NCBI RefSeq assembly: GCF_000021545.1 | Contig: NC_012438.1 | Location: 496,001 to 560,000 of the forward strand | Origin: Sulfurihydrogenibium azorense Az-Fu1 | Lineage (GTDB): Bacteria > Aquificota > Aquificia > Aquificales > Hydrogenothermaceae | Length of the DNA: 64,000 nt | Direction: 5' to 3' | Shown: positions 27,030 through 34,030 of the stretch, piece by piece | Layout of the letters: each line of letters starts with the position of its first letter | Position numbering within the stretch: the first letter of the stretch is position 1 | Program-made: the position numbers and the translations under genes | The notes under the pieces: generated by a model | What the model was told of the DNA's origin: nothing | Database searches by the model: none | What the model saw: only the letters and a program-made list of their open reading frames with translations

Positions 27030-27042
27030 TTTATGCTATAAT
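27030..27042 (+). promoter_or_regulatory. Extended -10 promoter of the O-methyltransferase gene
   Basis: TGCTATAAT (TG at 27034-27035, TATAAT at 27037-27042) is an extended -10 about 30 bp before the ATG at 27073, in the argG/methyltransferase divergent spacer. A GAGAGGTGTGAG ribosome binding site follows. The -35 region (around 27014-27019) is poor, as is usual with a TG extension. Confidence 0.5.
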
Positions 27043-27072
27043 CCCCATATACATTGATTTGAGAGGTGTGAG

Positions 27073-27702
27073 ATGATTTTATTTGAAGATATCCAACGTT
27101 ATATAGATAAATTAAACTACCTGTCTAAAGTAGAAGATGAAGAGATTTTGCAACATATGGAAAATTACGCACAAAAGGTAGGTTTCCCGATAGTTGGCAG
27201 GTCTGTCGGAAGGTTTTTGTATTTGATTACAAAGCTTAAAAATCCTAAGCTAATTGTTGAAGTAGGTTCAGGATACGGCTATTCTGCTTACTGGTTTGCA
27301 AAAGCTTTAAGTAGTGGTAAAGTAGTTTTAACGGATTACAGTCAAGATAATTTAGAGATGGCAAAAGATTTTTTATCGGGAGCTGGTTTAATAGATAAAG
27401 TTGAATTAAGATTAGGTAATGGAGTAGAGATAGCAAAAGAGTATAAAAATATTGATATTCTATTTTTTGACCATGAAAAAGCCAAGTATTTAGACAGTAT
27501 TTTAATACTAAAAGATAATTTAAGTTCTGGTGGACTTGTTATAGCAGATAATACCCTTTGGCACGGTAAAGTGTTAGAAGAAGATGTAGATAAGCAAACA
27601 AGAAAGATTAAAGAGTTTAACGAGTATATGTTTTCATCACAAGAATTTTTTACAACCTTAATTCCATTAAGAGATGGCTTGCTTGTTGCAATAAAAGTTT
27701 AA
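27073..27702 (+). CDS. SAM-dependent O-methyltransferase (COG4122 type)
   Basis: 209 residues of class I methyltransferase fold. The SAM-binding loop is VEVGSGYGYSAYWFAKAL (about 57-74), VVLTDYSQDNLEMAK carries the acidic residue at strand 2, DILFFDHEKAKYL and LVIADNTLWHG match the metal-binding positions of the caffeoyl-CoA/catechol O-methyltransferase family. Substrate not predictable; bacterial members often modify tRNA wobble hydroxyuridine (TrmR) or small phenolics. The stop falls 3 bp from the end of the convergent AMIN gene. Confidence 0.85.
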   Translation: MILFEDIQRYIDKLNYLSKVEDEEILQHMENYAQKVGFPIVGRSVGRFLYLITKLKNPKLIVEVGSGYGYSAYWFAKALSSGKVVLTDYSQDNLEMAKDFLSGAGLIDKVELRLGNGVEIAKEYKNIDILFFDHEKAKYLDSILILKDNLSSGGLVIADNTLWHGKVLEEDVDKQTRKIKEFNEYMFSSQEFFTTLIPLRDGLLVAIKV

Positions 27703-27705
27703 TAC

Positions 27706-29097
27706 CTATTCATAGATTTCTACCCTAATCAAGTTGTTATCTTTGTCAGGTTTAACTTCTACTTTATATTCTTTAAGGATGTTTAATTTAAGAATTAAAT
27801 TTTCACTGTTGTTGTCCGCAGAGATTCTCAGTTTTCCAATATTTCTATTTTTTACTGTTACATCCCTTTCTATAGGGACAAAGTCAAAATTCTCATTCCT
27901 ATCAGCTATCATTACGAGATACTCATTTTTACCTTTTTCTATAACCTTATCTATTTTTCCAAAATTCTTTGGGATAATTAAATTTAAGATTTTAACAGGT
28001 TCTTGCATTAATCTTGGTTTAGCAGTAAATTTTTCCACAGGTTTAGGTTTTTCTTCTTCTTTTAAAGTTTGAGGTTTTTCAGGTTCTTTTTTTATAGTTT
28101 CACTTTTCTTTGGTTTTTCTTCCTTTATTATATTAGGTGCTTTATCTTCTATAACAGGTTTTATTTTTATTTCTTCTGATTTAGTGTATACAAGTTTTAC
28201 AGTAGCTTCTCCGTTTACAAATGCAGAAGGTTCAATAGTATCAGGGTATAGTATGCCTTTACCGTTATGGGTTAGTTTTATAGGTTTACCAATCTTGTCA
28301 TAAACTTTAATAAGTAAGCCGTTTGTATCGTACACTGCTATATAGAAATCAAACTCTTGACCTGCTTTTACTTTTTCTGGGTATGCTACTTTTATCTCAC
28401 CTATTTCTTGTTTTTTGTACTCTAATTTTGCTTCTCCTAAAGTTTTACCATCACTCTTAACCTTCAAGATTATATCGTGTAAATCTAAAGGTACAAATTC
28501 AATTTCTTTTGATCCATTGTTAAAAGATTTTATATCTAAAGTTGTTTTGAAAGTTCCATTAGATTCTATACTTAGAGTTTGTTCTACACCTGAAGTGTCG
28601 GATACTAAATTACCGTATGCATCTTTAGCAACTAACTTTAACCTTTTAGTATAACCGGGAATAAATTCTGGGGAAGTTATTATATCTACTTTTTCTGCAG
28701 GACCGTTTTTAACATAGATTTTAAAACCGTTTAAAAGACCATTTGTATATTTATCTTTAACAAGGTAGATTTTTCCATTGTAATTTATACGAAAATCATA
28801 CTTTCCAATTTTAGTAGTTGAAAAGTTAAACCTACCAACACCTCTTTCTATTTTAACTTTCTCTGATTTGCCATCATAAATAATATCAACAATTCCACTA
28901 AAGTTTTCTATATCGTTATCAAACGGGTCTTTTGCTATAATCTTTACAGGTATGCTCTCTCCTGCCATTATGGTTTGTTTATACTCTACATAGAAGTAAG
29001 ATAAGTCTCCAGCTTCTACTTGAATTTGAGCTAAAGCTTTTAAACTGTAGATTAACAAGAATATTATAAAGTGTAAATAATGTACCTTTTTTATCAT
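27706..29097 (-). CDS. Exported protein with Ig-like domains and C-terminal AMIN-like domain
   Basis: 463 residues, not a named family. A signal peptide ends near LKALAQ (about 24). Three Ig-like (invasin/Big-type) units follow, each with the pattern 'aGxxxxVxIxAkDxfgN' (IMAGESIPVKIIAKDPFDND, PGYTKRLKLVAKDAYGNL, VKAGQEFDFYIAVYDTNGLL). A Lys/Glu/Pro-rich linker spans about 325-375. The end (IGKLRISADNNSENLILKL ... LIRVEIYE) resembles an AMIN domain, which binds peptidoglycan or secretin partners. It may be a periplasmic scaffold. It has a promoter at 29132-29161 and tandem palindromes further upstream. Confidence 0.65.
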   Translation of the reverse strand: MIKKVHYLHFIIFLLIYSLKALAQIQVEAGDLSYFYVEYKQTIMAGESIPVKIIAKDPFDNDIENFSGIVDIIYDGKSEKVKIERGVGRFNFSTTKIGKYDFRINYNGKIYLVKDKYTNGLLNGFKIYVKNGPAEKVDIITSPEFIPGYTKRLKLVAKDAYGNLVSDTSGVEQTLSIESNGTFKTTLDIKSFNNGSKEIEFVPLDLHDIILKVKSDGKTLGEAKLEYKKQEIGEIKVAYPEKVKAGQEFDFYIAVYDTNGLLIKVYDKIGKPIKLTHNGKGILYPDTIEPSAFVNGEATVKLVYTKSEEIKIKPVIEDKAPNIIKEEKPKKSETIKKEPEKPQTLKEEEKPKPVEKFTAKPRLMQEPVKILNLIIPKNFGKIDKVIEKGKNEYLVMIADRNENFDFVPIERDVTVKNRNIGKLRISADNNSENLILKLNILKEYKVEVKPDKDNNLIRVEIYE

Positions 29098-29131
29098 ATC
29101 TATTATCTCCTCCGCTTTTCAAAACATTAAA

Positions 29132-29161
29132 ATTATACAATATTTTAACCTTGTTTTCCAA
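29132..29161 (-). promoter_or_regulatory. Sigma-70-type promoter of the Ig/AMIN gene
   Basis: On the minus strand TTGGAA (29161-29156) and TATAAT (29137-29132) are separated by 18 bp and lie about 35 bp before the ATG at 29097, with a GGAGGAG ribosome site between. The tandem palindromes at 29198-29233 would be centred roughly 75-95 bp upstream of the expected start. Confidence 0.6.
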
Positions 29162-29197
29162 TAATTTATTTATCATTTTCTTTAGCCCTTTTTGGTA

Positions 29198-29233
29198 TGT
29201 CCCAAATGGGACAAAACTGTCCTAAAAGAGACT
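29198..29233. promoter_or_regulatory. Tandem palindromic operator-like sites
   Basis: TGTCCCAAATGGGACA at 29198-29213 is a perfect palindrome of two 7-bp arms. A second, weaker copy (TGTCCTAAAAGAGACT, 12 of 16 bases the same) starts at 29218. Their centres are 20 bp apart, about two helical turns, as expected for two dimers on one face of DNA. This is the pattern of sites for sigma-54 activators or dimeric repressors. The site lies between the Ig/AMIN promoter and the IS982 element. Confidence 0.55.
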
Positions 29234-29282
29234 GTGTATATTCCAAAATATTCTATAACTCTAATTTCCAATTTAAATAATT

Positions 29283-30131
29283 TTAAAACAAACCAAGACA
29301 AGTAGCAAAACTTAAAGCTAAAATGAAGAAGTTTATCTTAGCTTTAAATCCTTCTAAAGATACTGCCCTGATATCCTCTATTCCCATATAGTATAACTTG
29401 CTAAATACTGTCTCTATTCTCTTCCTTACTCTCTTTAAAAACTCTTGTTTATCCTTTTGTTTGTGATGTACTTTCCCCTTCTTTCTTATAGCCTCTAACT
29501 CTATTCCTAAACTCTTAAATTCTTCTTTTAAATCCTTTGAATTAAAAGCTTTGTCTGCTATTATTGTCCCTTTGTTTAATATATCTATCAAAACACTGTC
29601 CTCTTTTACTTCCTTTAAAAAGTTTATATCATGCTTTGAAGCTGGAATAATCTCATATCCTATCGGTCTTTTGTAATAATCCACTATTAATCCTATTTTA
29701 AAACCAAACCATTCTTTTGCTGCATTATTTCCTTTGTATAACTTACCAGAAACTTTCTTGTTTCTTTTCATTCTTTGATTTTTACAAACAGGTATTGGTT
29801 TTGTATCTGCTATGTATACTGTGGTTATCTTCTCAGAAAATAAATTTGTAAGAATGATTGAGATTACTTGAGCAAGTTTATATAGTTTTTTAGCTCTTTT
29901 TACTATTGCTGGTAATTGAGGAACATAAGGGAAAAGGTCATTGTAATTCTCTTTAAATTTCTTAAGTGTTATTTTGTAATCACCTTTTCTATAGCTCATA
30001 GAAAATATGATGAGAGTTATAAGCTCTACATCAGAGAATTTAGGCTTATTTGTTTTATGTTTATGTTTTATGAGTTTTAGGATTTCATCTGTCAGAATAT
30101 AAACGTTTATGATATAATCTCTAAAAGTCAT
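29283..30131 (-). CDS. IS982-family transposase
   Basis: DDE transposase of 282 residues, full length for the family. The catalytic residues appear in YIADTKPIPVCKNQR (first D), TIIADKAFNSKDL (second D) and RKRIETVFSKL (E), with FGFKIGLIVDYYKRP between. It starts ATG 30131 with GGAGG at 30172-30176 upstream on the other arm of a long hairpin: the nearest Shine-Dalgarno (read on the minus strand, about 7 bases before the ATG) forms the 3' end of that hairpin. No frameshift is seen, so it may be active. Confidence 0.9.
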   Translation of the reverse strand: MTFRDYIINVYILTDEILKLIKHKHKTNKPKFSDVELITLIIFSMSYRKGDYKITLKKFKENYNDLFPYVPQLPAIVKRAKKLYKLAQVISIILTNLFSEKITTVYIADTKPIPVCKNQRMKRNKKVSGKLYKGNNAAKEWFGFKIGLIVDYYKRPIGYEIIPASKHDINFLKEVKEDSVLIDILNKGTIIADKAFNSKDLKEEFKSLGIELEAIRKKGKVHHKQKDKQEFLKRVRKRIETVFSKLYYMGIEDIRAVSLEGFKAKINFFILALSFATCLGLF

Positions 30132-30138
30132 GATTTTA

Positions 30139-30176
30139 CCTCCAGTGGTAGTTTTACTTTATGATACCACTGGAGG
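30139..30176. terminator. Hairpin at the IS right end: plus-strand terminator and minus-strand RBS lock
   Basis: A perfect 12-bp inverted repeat CCTCCAGTGGTA (30139-30150) / TACCACTGGAGG (30165-30176) with a 14-base loop. On the plus strand it is followed by TTTTTTATTT, forming a rho-independent terminator. On the minus strand the 3' arm ends ACTGGAGG, and TAAAATC separates it from the transposase ATG, so the Shine-Dalgarno is inside the stem of any transcript that starts upstream of it. Confidence 0.8.
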
Positions 30177-30237
30177 TTTTTTATTTCATCTTTTTTTCGA
30201 ATTGGAAATTAGGGTCTATAATTTACAAGTTAAAAAT

Positions 30238-30254
30238 TTGGCATAAATTTTGTG
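30238..30254 (+). promoter_or_regulatory. Sigma-54-like promoter
   Basis: TTGGCATAAATTTTGTG keeps the sigma-54 layout: TTGGCA at the -24 element, TTG at the -12 element and exact GG-N10-GT spacing against the GG-N10-GC consensus (one mismatch at the -12 C). It lies 23 bp right of the IS982 end. Expected transcription start is near 30264. No sigma-70 hexamers of similar quality are visible here. rpoN is not in the window. Confidence 0.45.
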
Positions 30255-30263
30255 TGTATCTTT

Positions 30264-30343
30264 AAGAGCTCCTGCTGCTAAACCTTTTTAACCTACCTCC
30301 TCCAAAATTTTGGGAGTTAGAGTTAGTCTAACTCCCCTTTTTT
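30264..30343 (+). ncRNA. Candidate small RNA with anti-Shine-Dalgarno stretch
   Basis: Start (about 30264) is predicted from the sigma-54-like promoter and the end from the intrinsic terminator, giving about 80 nt. The single-stranded part contains ACCTACCTCCTCC (30291-30303), complementary to ribosome binding sites of the GGAGG type used by most genes here. No plausible coding frame is seen, and no plus-strand gene lies upstream that would need the terminator. The same segment could instead be a leader/attenuator for the aminotransferase operon: CTCC can also pair with the GGGAG of the terminator stem. Confidence 0.4.
30312..30343 (+). terminator. Rho-independent terminator upstream of the aminotransferase gene
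   Basis: GGGAGTTAGA (30312-30321) and TCTAACTCCC (30327-30336) form a perfect 10-bp stem with a 5-base loop, followed by C and TTTTTT. On the plus strand it stands 44 bp before the aminotransferase start and about 2.6 kb after the nearest upstream plus-strand gene, so it must serve a short local transcript. Confidence 0.8.
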
Positions 30344-30386
30344 GTGTTAAAATATTTAAAAATTTTTAGATTTGGAGGAATCTTTA

Positions 30387-31526
30387 TTGATTAAAGAAAG
30401 GCTGTTTACTCCCGGACCTGTACCTTTACCACCACAAGTTATAAAAGCATTAGGTCAACAGATAATCCACCACAGAACACCAGAATTTACAAATATATTC
30501 TTACAAACAAGAGAAAAACTCCAAAAACTTTTCAACACAGATAGAGATGTTTTAATGTTTGCTTCTTCTGGAACTGGAGCTATGGAAGCTTCCATAGTAA
30601 ATTTCTTCAGTGAAAATGACAAAGTTTTAGTTATAAATGCAGGAAAGTTTGGAGAAAGGTGGAGAGATTTAGCCAAAACTTTTAGACTACAAGTGATAGA
30701 TTACCAAATAGAGTGGGGAAGGACCTACGACAAAGATAAAGTAAGTGAGATTGTGAAAAATAACCCAGATTTAAAAGGTATACTAGTTCAGCATTCTGAA
30801 ACTTCAACTACAACTTTACACGATTTACAATTTTTATCTCAAATCTCTTCTTCTTTAGAAGATTGTCTATTAGTAGTTGATGGTATTACTTCTGTAGGTG
30901 TTTACAAAGTTTTTCCACAAGAAATAGGTATAGATATCCTTGTAACAGGAAGCCAAAAAGCTTTAATGCTTCCTCCGGGTCTTTCTATACTTTATTACAG
31001 TGAAAAAGCTGAAAAGAGATTAGAAAAAAGTAATTTACCAAAGTACTACTTTTCCGTAAAAGCAGAAAGTAAAAAACAAGCAAAAGGTCAAACTGCCTAC
31101 ACACCTGCTATAAACCTTATTATTGCACTTAACGAAAGTCTTAACCTTATACTTGAAGAAGGATTAGATAATTTAGAAAAAAGGCATTCTATCTTAGCCC
31201 AGATGACAAGGGAAGCTATGAAAGAAATTGGTTTAAAACTACTTTCTGAAAGTCCTTCAAACTCTGCAACAGGTGTATTTACTCCTGAAGGTATAGATGC
31301 AGATAAATTTAGAAAGGATTTGTTAAAAATAGGTATAAGAGTAGCTGGTGGACAAGACCATTTAAAAGGTAAGATAATAAGAATAGCCCATATGGGATAC
31401 TTTGATTACCTTGATATGATAGAAGTTATATCTGCAATAGAGATAGCTCTTTATAAAAACGGTTATAAGGTTGACCTTGGAAAAGGTGTAAAAAAAGCTC
31501 AAGAAATATACATAAACAGTGTTTAA
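30387..31526 (+). CDS. Class V aminotransferase (serine-pyruvate/phosphoserine type)
   Basis: A 379-residue PLP fold-type I enzyme of the alanine/serine-glyoxylate aminotransferase group. Marks: LFTPGPVPLPPQV, HHRTPEFTNIF, MFASSGTGAMEA, LVVDGITSVGVY and the PLP lysine in TGSQKALMLPPG (about 190). In other Aquificales relatives have been labelled 'soluble hydrogenase subunit', which the sequence does not support. TTG at 30387 is chosen because GGAGGA (30374-30379) lies 7 bases before it; the longer TTG at 30372 would place this site inside the gene. The next gene resembles PspA phosphoserine phosphatase, so phosphoserine transamination is plausible. Confidence 0.8.
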   Translation: MIKERLFTPGPVPLPPQVIKALGQQIIHHRTPEFTNIFLQTREKLQKLFNTDRDVLMFASSGTGAMEASIVNFFSENDKVLVINAGKFGERWRDLAKTFRLQVIDYQIEWGRTYDKDKVSEIVKNNPDLKGILVQHSETSTTTLHDLQFLSQISSSLEDCLLVVDGITSVGVYKVFPQEIGIDILVTGSQKALMLPPGLSILYYSEKAEKRLEKSNLPKYYFSVKAESKKQAKGQTAYTPAINLIIALNESLNLILEEGLDNLEKRHSILAQMTREAMKEIGLKLLSESPSNSATGVFTPEGIDADKFRKDLLKIGIRVAGGQDHLKGKIIRIAHMGYFDYLDMIEVISAIEIALYKNGYKVDLGKGVKKAQEIYINSV

Positions 31527-31538
31527 GGAGATATAAAA

Positions 31539-32174
31539 GTGGTTAGAATTATATTTGTAAGACATGCAGAGAGTTTATGGAACCCAATAGGAAGGTATCA
31601 AGGAAGACTTGACCCTGAACTAAGTGAAAGAGGTCATAGACAAGCAAAACTCATAGGAAAGGCTTTAAAAAAATACAACCCTTCAGCTCTTTACTCAAGC
31701 CCTCTTAAAAGAACATATCAAACCGCAGAGTATATAAGTCAAGAGTTGAATTTACCTATAATAAAAAATCAAGATATTATAGAGATAGACCATGGAGACT
31801 GGTCAGGGTTGTTAGTTGAAGAGGTAAAAGAAAAATATCCAGATATGTTTAGACAGTGGATATATCAACCTCACGAAGTTAAGTTTCCAAAAGGAGAGTC
31901 TTTAAAAGATGTTTTTGATAGAGTAAAAAAATTTTTATCTGATATGTTATCAAAACATGAAGGAGAAACCATAGTGGTTGTATCCCATACAGTGCCTATA
32001 AGAGCCTGTTTAACGGCAGGGTTAAATCTTGATATGGATAAATTCTGGAGTTTTGGTTGTGATAACGCTTCTTATTCAATACTAGACTATGACCCACTAA
32101 GACCTATACTTTATAAACTTAACAACACTTACTATCTTGGGGAAGAGTTTGTTCCCGCTTTAGATGCACTTTAA
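31539..32174 (+). CDS. pspA: Phosphoserine phosphatase PspA-like (histidine phosphatase superfamily)
   Basis: 211 residues of the cofactor-dependent phosphoglycerate mutase fold: the catalytic RHAESLWNPIGRYQG loop (His about 9), SSPLKRTYQTAEYI, EIDHGDWSG, and the second His in VVVSHTVPIRA. WSFGCDNASYS near the C-terminus is also found in the PspA (iPSP1) enzyme of Hydrogenobacter thermophilus, a metal-independent phosphoserine phosphatase. That makes serine synthesis more likely than glycolytic mutase activity. GTG start with AAGGAG upstream, 12 bp after the aminotransferase; overlaps hisZ by 11 bp. Confidence 0.8.
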   Translation: MVRIIFVRHAESLWNPIGRYQGRLDPELSERGHRQAKLIGKALKKYNPSALYSSPLKRTYQTAEYISQELNLPIIKNQDIIEIDHGDWSGLLVEEVKEKYPDMFRQWIYQPHEVKFPKGESLKDVFDRVKKFLSDMLSKHEGETIVVVSHTVPIRACLTAGLNLDMDKFWSFGCDNASYSILDYDPLRPILYKLNNTYYLGEEFVPALDAL

Positions 32175-33435
32175 GGGTAAAAAGTTGAAGATAGATTTAC
32201 CTAAAGGTGTTAGATGTTTTAATGTAGAAGACAGCTTTCTTTTAGACCATATAGAAAAAACTATAGAAAACACTTTTAAAGTTTGGGGATACGATAAAAT
32301 TACACTTCCTACTATTGAGTATTATGACGTTCATAGTCATATTTTTTCTCCTGATATAAGAAAAAATCTTTTTAGAATTATAGATAGATTTGAAGGTGAA
32401 ATACTTATCCTAAGAGTAGACTTTACAACCCAGATAGCAAGGTATGTTGCATCTTTAAAAGATAAAGATTTTCCTATAAGACTCTACTACTGTGGAGATG
32501 TATTTAGATACACTGTTCCAAAAGGTGATAAACTTTACGAAAGAAAACAGATAGGTATAGAATTGATAGGTGTCTCTCAGCTGGAAGCTGATGCGGAAGT
32601 TTTAGCAGTTGCAACCTCTTCATTGAAAAATTTGGGAATAGAAAACTTTCAGATAGATATAAACAACATAAAACTATTTCAAGTGTTAAAACAGCTTTTA
32701 AACCTTTCTCAAAATGAATATCAAGAGTTTTTAAGTTGTATTAAAAACAGAGAAATTTATAAGTTAGAAAGTTTCGTACAACATTTAAACATAGATAAAA
32801 AGCTAAAGAGTTTTATAATCTCTTTACCTACCTTAAATGGAAGTATTGATATGATAAAAGCTCAAGCAGATCAGCTTAAAGATTATCCCGCTATTTATCA
32901 AGTTTTACAAGAATTTATTAAAATATACACAATTTTACAAGAATACGACCTTCATAAACATGTGTTTTTTGATTTATCAGAACCAAGAGAGTTTGATTAC
33001 TATACAGGTATGGTTTTTGAGATTTTTATAAAAGATTTTCCTAAACCTGTTGGTTATGGTGGAAGGTACGATAGACTACTAAGCATGTATAACGATGATT
33101 ATCCAGCTACAGGTTTTGCTTTTGATACTCTCTATCTCTTTGATTACTTAAAAAAGTTAACTTTAGATTTAAAACCCCAAAAAGATTATTACATAATAGA
33201 TACGACTGAGGATAAAACTTTGGCTTATCAAATAGCTAAGTATCTAAGAGAAAAAGGTTTTTCTGTTGCAAGGGATATAGTAAAAAGAGAAGTTGAAAAA
33301 TCCATGGATTTTGCATTTAAAAACGGTTTTAAGAAAGTGATAGTTATAACACTTGAAAATTCAGACAAAAAGGTTTATATTTTTAACAATAAAAAAGAAA
33401 AAGAAGAGTTAAATCTTGAGGGTATTTTCAAGTAA
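32164..33435 (+). CDS. hisZ: ATP phosphoribosyltransferase regulatory subunit HisZ
   Basis: A histidyl-tRNA synthetase paralogue that lacks aminoacylation function and activates the short form of HisG, the first histidine enzyme. 423 residues: LPKGVRCFN, motif 2-like VDFTTQIARYVAS and YCGDVFRY, ERKQIGIELIG, and motif 3-like YYTGMVFEIF ... VGYGGRYDRLL. The C-terminal part (about 320-420) is degenerate compared with the HisS anticodon domain. hisG is not in the window. It is co-transcribed with pspA (11-bp overlap). Confidence 0.9.
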   Translation: MHFKGKKLKIDLPKGVRCFNVEDSFLLDHIEKTIENTFKVWGYDKITLPTIEYYDVHSHIFSPDIRKNLFRIIDRFEGEILILRVDFTTQIARYVASLKDKDFPIRLYYCGDVFRYTVPKGDKLYERKQIGIELIGVSQLEADAEVLAVATSSLKNLGIENFQIDINNIKLFQVLKQLLNLSQNEYQEFLSCIKNREIYKLESFVQHLNIDKKLKSFIISLPTLNGSIDMIKAQADQLKDYPAIYQVLQEFIKIYTILQEYDLHKHVFFDLSEPREFDYYTGMVFEIFIKDFPKPVGYGGRYDRLLSMYNDDYPATGFAFDTLYLFDYLKKLTLDLKPQKDYYIIDTTEDKTLAYQIAKYLREKGFSVARDIVKREVEKSMDFAFKNGFKKVIVITLENSDKKVYIFNNKKEKEELNLEGIFK

Positions 33436-33478
33436 AGGTAGTTCTTTAGGAATTATCTTTATCTGAAAGTATCCAGAT

Positions 33479-33505
33479 AGTGCCTTAGGGTACTAAATAT
33501 TTTTT
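33479..33505 (+). terminator. Weak terminator after hisZ
   Basis: AGTGCC / GGTACT (33479-33484, 33489-33494) form a 6-bp stem including one G-T pair around TTAG, followed by AAATA and TTTTTT (33500-33505). A second small hairpin (TATCTG/CAGATA) precedes it. It lies in the 83-bp gap before the SlyD-like gene. Confidence 0.5.
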
Positions 33506-33518
33506 AAGGAGTTTTAGT

Positions 33519-34001
33519 ATGGAAGTAGGAGACAGAAAAGTTGTGTCTTTTGAGTACACTCTCAAAGACAAAGAAACTGGAGAAGTGCTTGATGCAAGTG
33601 CAGGTCAACCACTAACATTTTTAACAGGTGTAGGAGAAATAATCCCCGGTTTAGAGTCAAGAATGCAGGGTATGAAGCAAGGAGAAAAAAGAGTTATAGA
33701 AGTACCGGCAGAGGAAGCTTACGGCTTACCTGACCCAAACTTAATTCAGAAAGTTCCAAGAGAGTATTTCCAAGGTATTAACCTTGAAGTTGGATTACCT
33801 TTACAAGCTCAAACTCCAGAAGGGCAAATTATTAGTATGGTTGTAGTCGATTTTGATGAAAATACTGTTACAGTAGATTTAAACCATCCTTTAGCTGGTA
33901 GAGACTTAGTGTTTGAGATTGAAGTTGTAAATGTTAGAGAAGCTACTCCAGATGAGATATTACATGGACACGCTCACGGAATAGGTGGTCATCATCACTA
34001 A
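33519..34001 (+). CDS. slyD: FKBP-type peptidyl-prolyl isomerase, SlyD family
   Basis: 160 residues with the SlyD layout: an FKBP half at the N-terminus (VVSFEYTLKDKETGEVLDAS), the chaperone 'insert-in-flap' domain (about 70-125), and return to FKBP (NHPLAGRDLVFEIEVVNVREAT). The C-terminus is histidine-rich (HGHAHGIGGHHH), the metal-binding tail that lets SlyD supply nickel to hydrogenase maturation. ATG start preceded by AAGGAG. It has its own spacer from hisZ and ends in a shared bidirectional terminator with fur. Confidence 0.92.
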   Translation: MEVGDRKVVSFEYTLKDKETGEVLDASAGQPLTFLTGVGEIIPGLESRMQGMKQGEKRVIEVPAEEAYGLPDPNLIQKVPREYFQGINLEVGLPLQAQTPEGQIISMVVVDFDENTVTVDLNHPLAGRDLVFEIEVVNVREATPDEILHGHAHGIGGHHH

Positions 34002-34002
34002 T

Positions 34003-34030
34003 AAAAAAGGGGGGTTAACCCCTCTTTTTT
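34003..34030. terminator. Bidirectional terminator between slyD and fur
   Basis: AAAAAAGGGG..TTAA..CCCCTCTTTTTT: GGGG (34011-34014) pairs with CCCC (34019-34022) around TTAA, and the stem extends outward through A/T runs, with one G-T pair. The A/T runs on both sides give a T-tract in either direction. It overlaps the fur stop region (34015) and serves both converging genes. Confidence 0.85.

Larger units (their letters stand above)
29258..30215 (-). mobile_element. Complete IS982-family insertion sequence with target duplication
   Basis: A 958-bp element with terminal inverted repeats ACTCTAATTTCCAATT (29258-29273) and, inverted, ACCCTAATTTCCAATT (30215-30200), 15 of 16 matching. It is flanked by direct repeats CTATA at 29253-29257 and 30216-30220, read as a 5-bp target duplication. 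One full-length transposase gene lies on the minus strand. The intact ends, intact ORF and perfect duplication suggest a recent insertion. Removing it joins 29257 to 30221. Confidence 0.9.

Noticed and set aside
28979..29176. 65-codon minus-strand ORF (MINKLLENKV...)
   Set aside because: It covers the promoter and overlaps the start of the Ig/AMIN gene in another frame; no protein-like features.
30312..30343. Terminator considered as the end of the IS982 element
   Set aside because: It lies 97 bp outside the inverted repeat and target duplication at 30215-30220.
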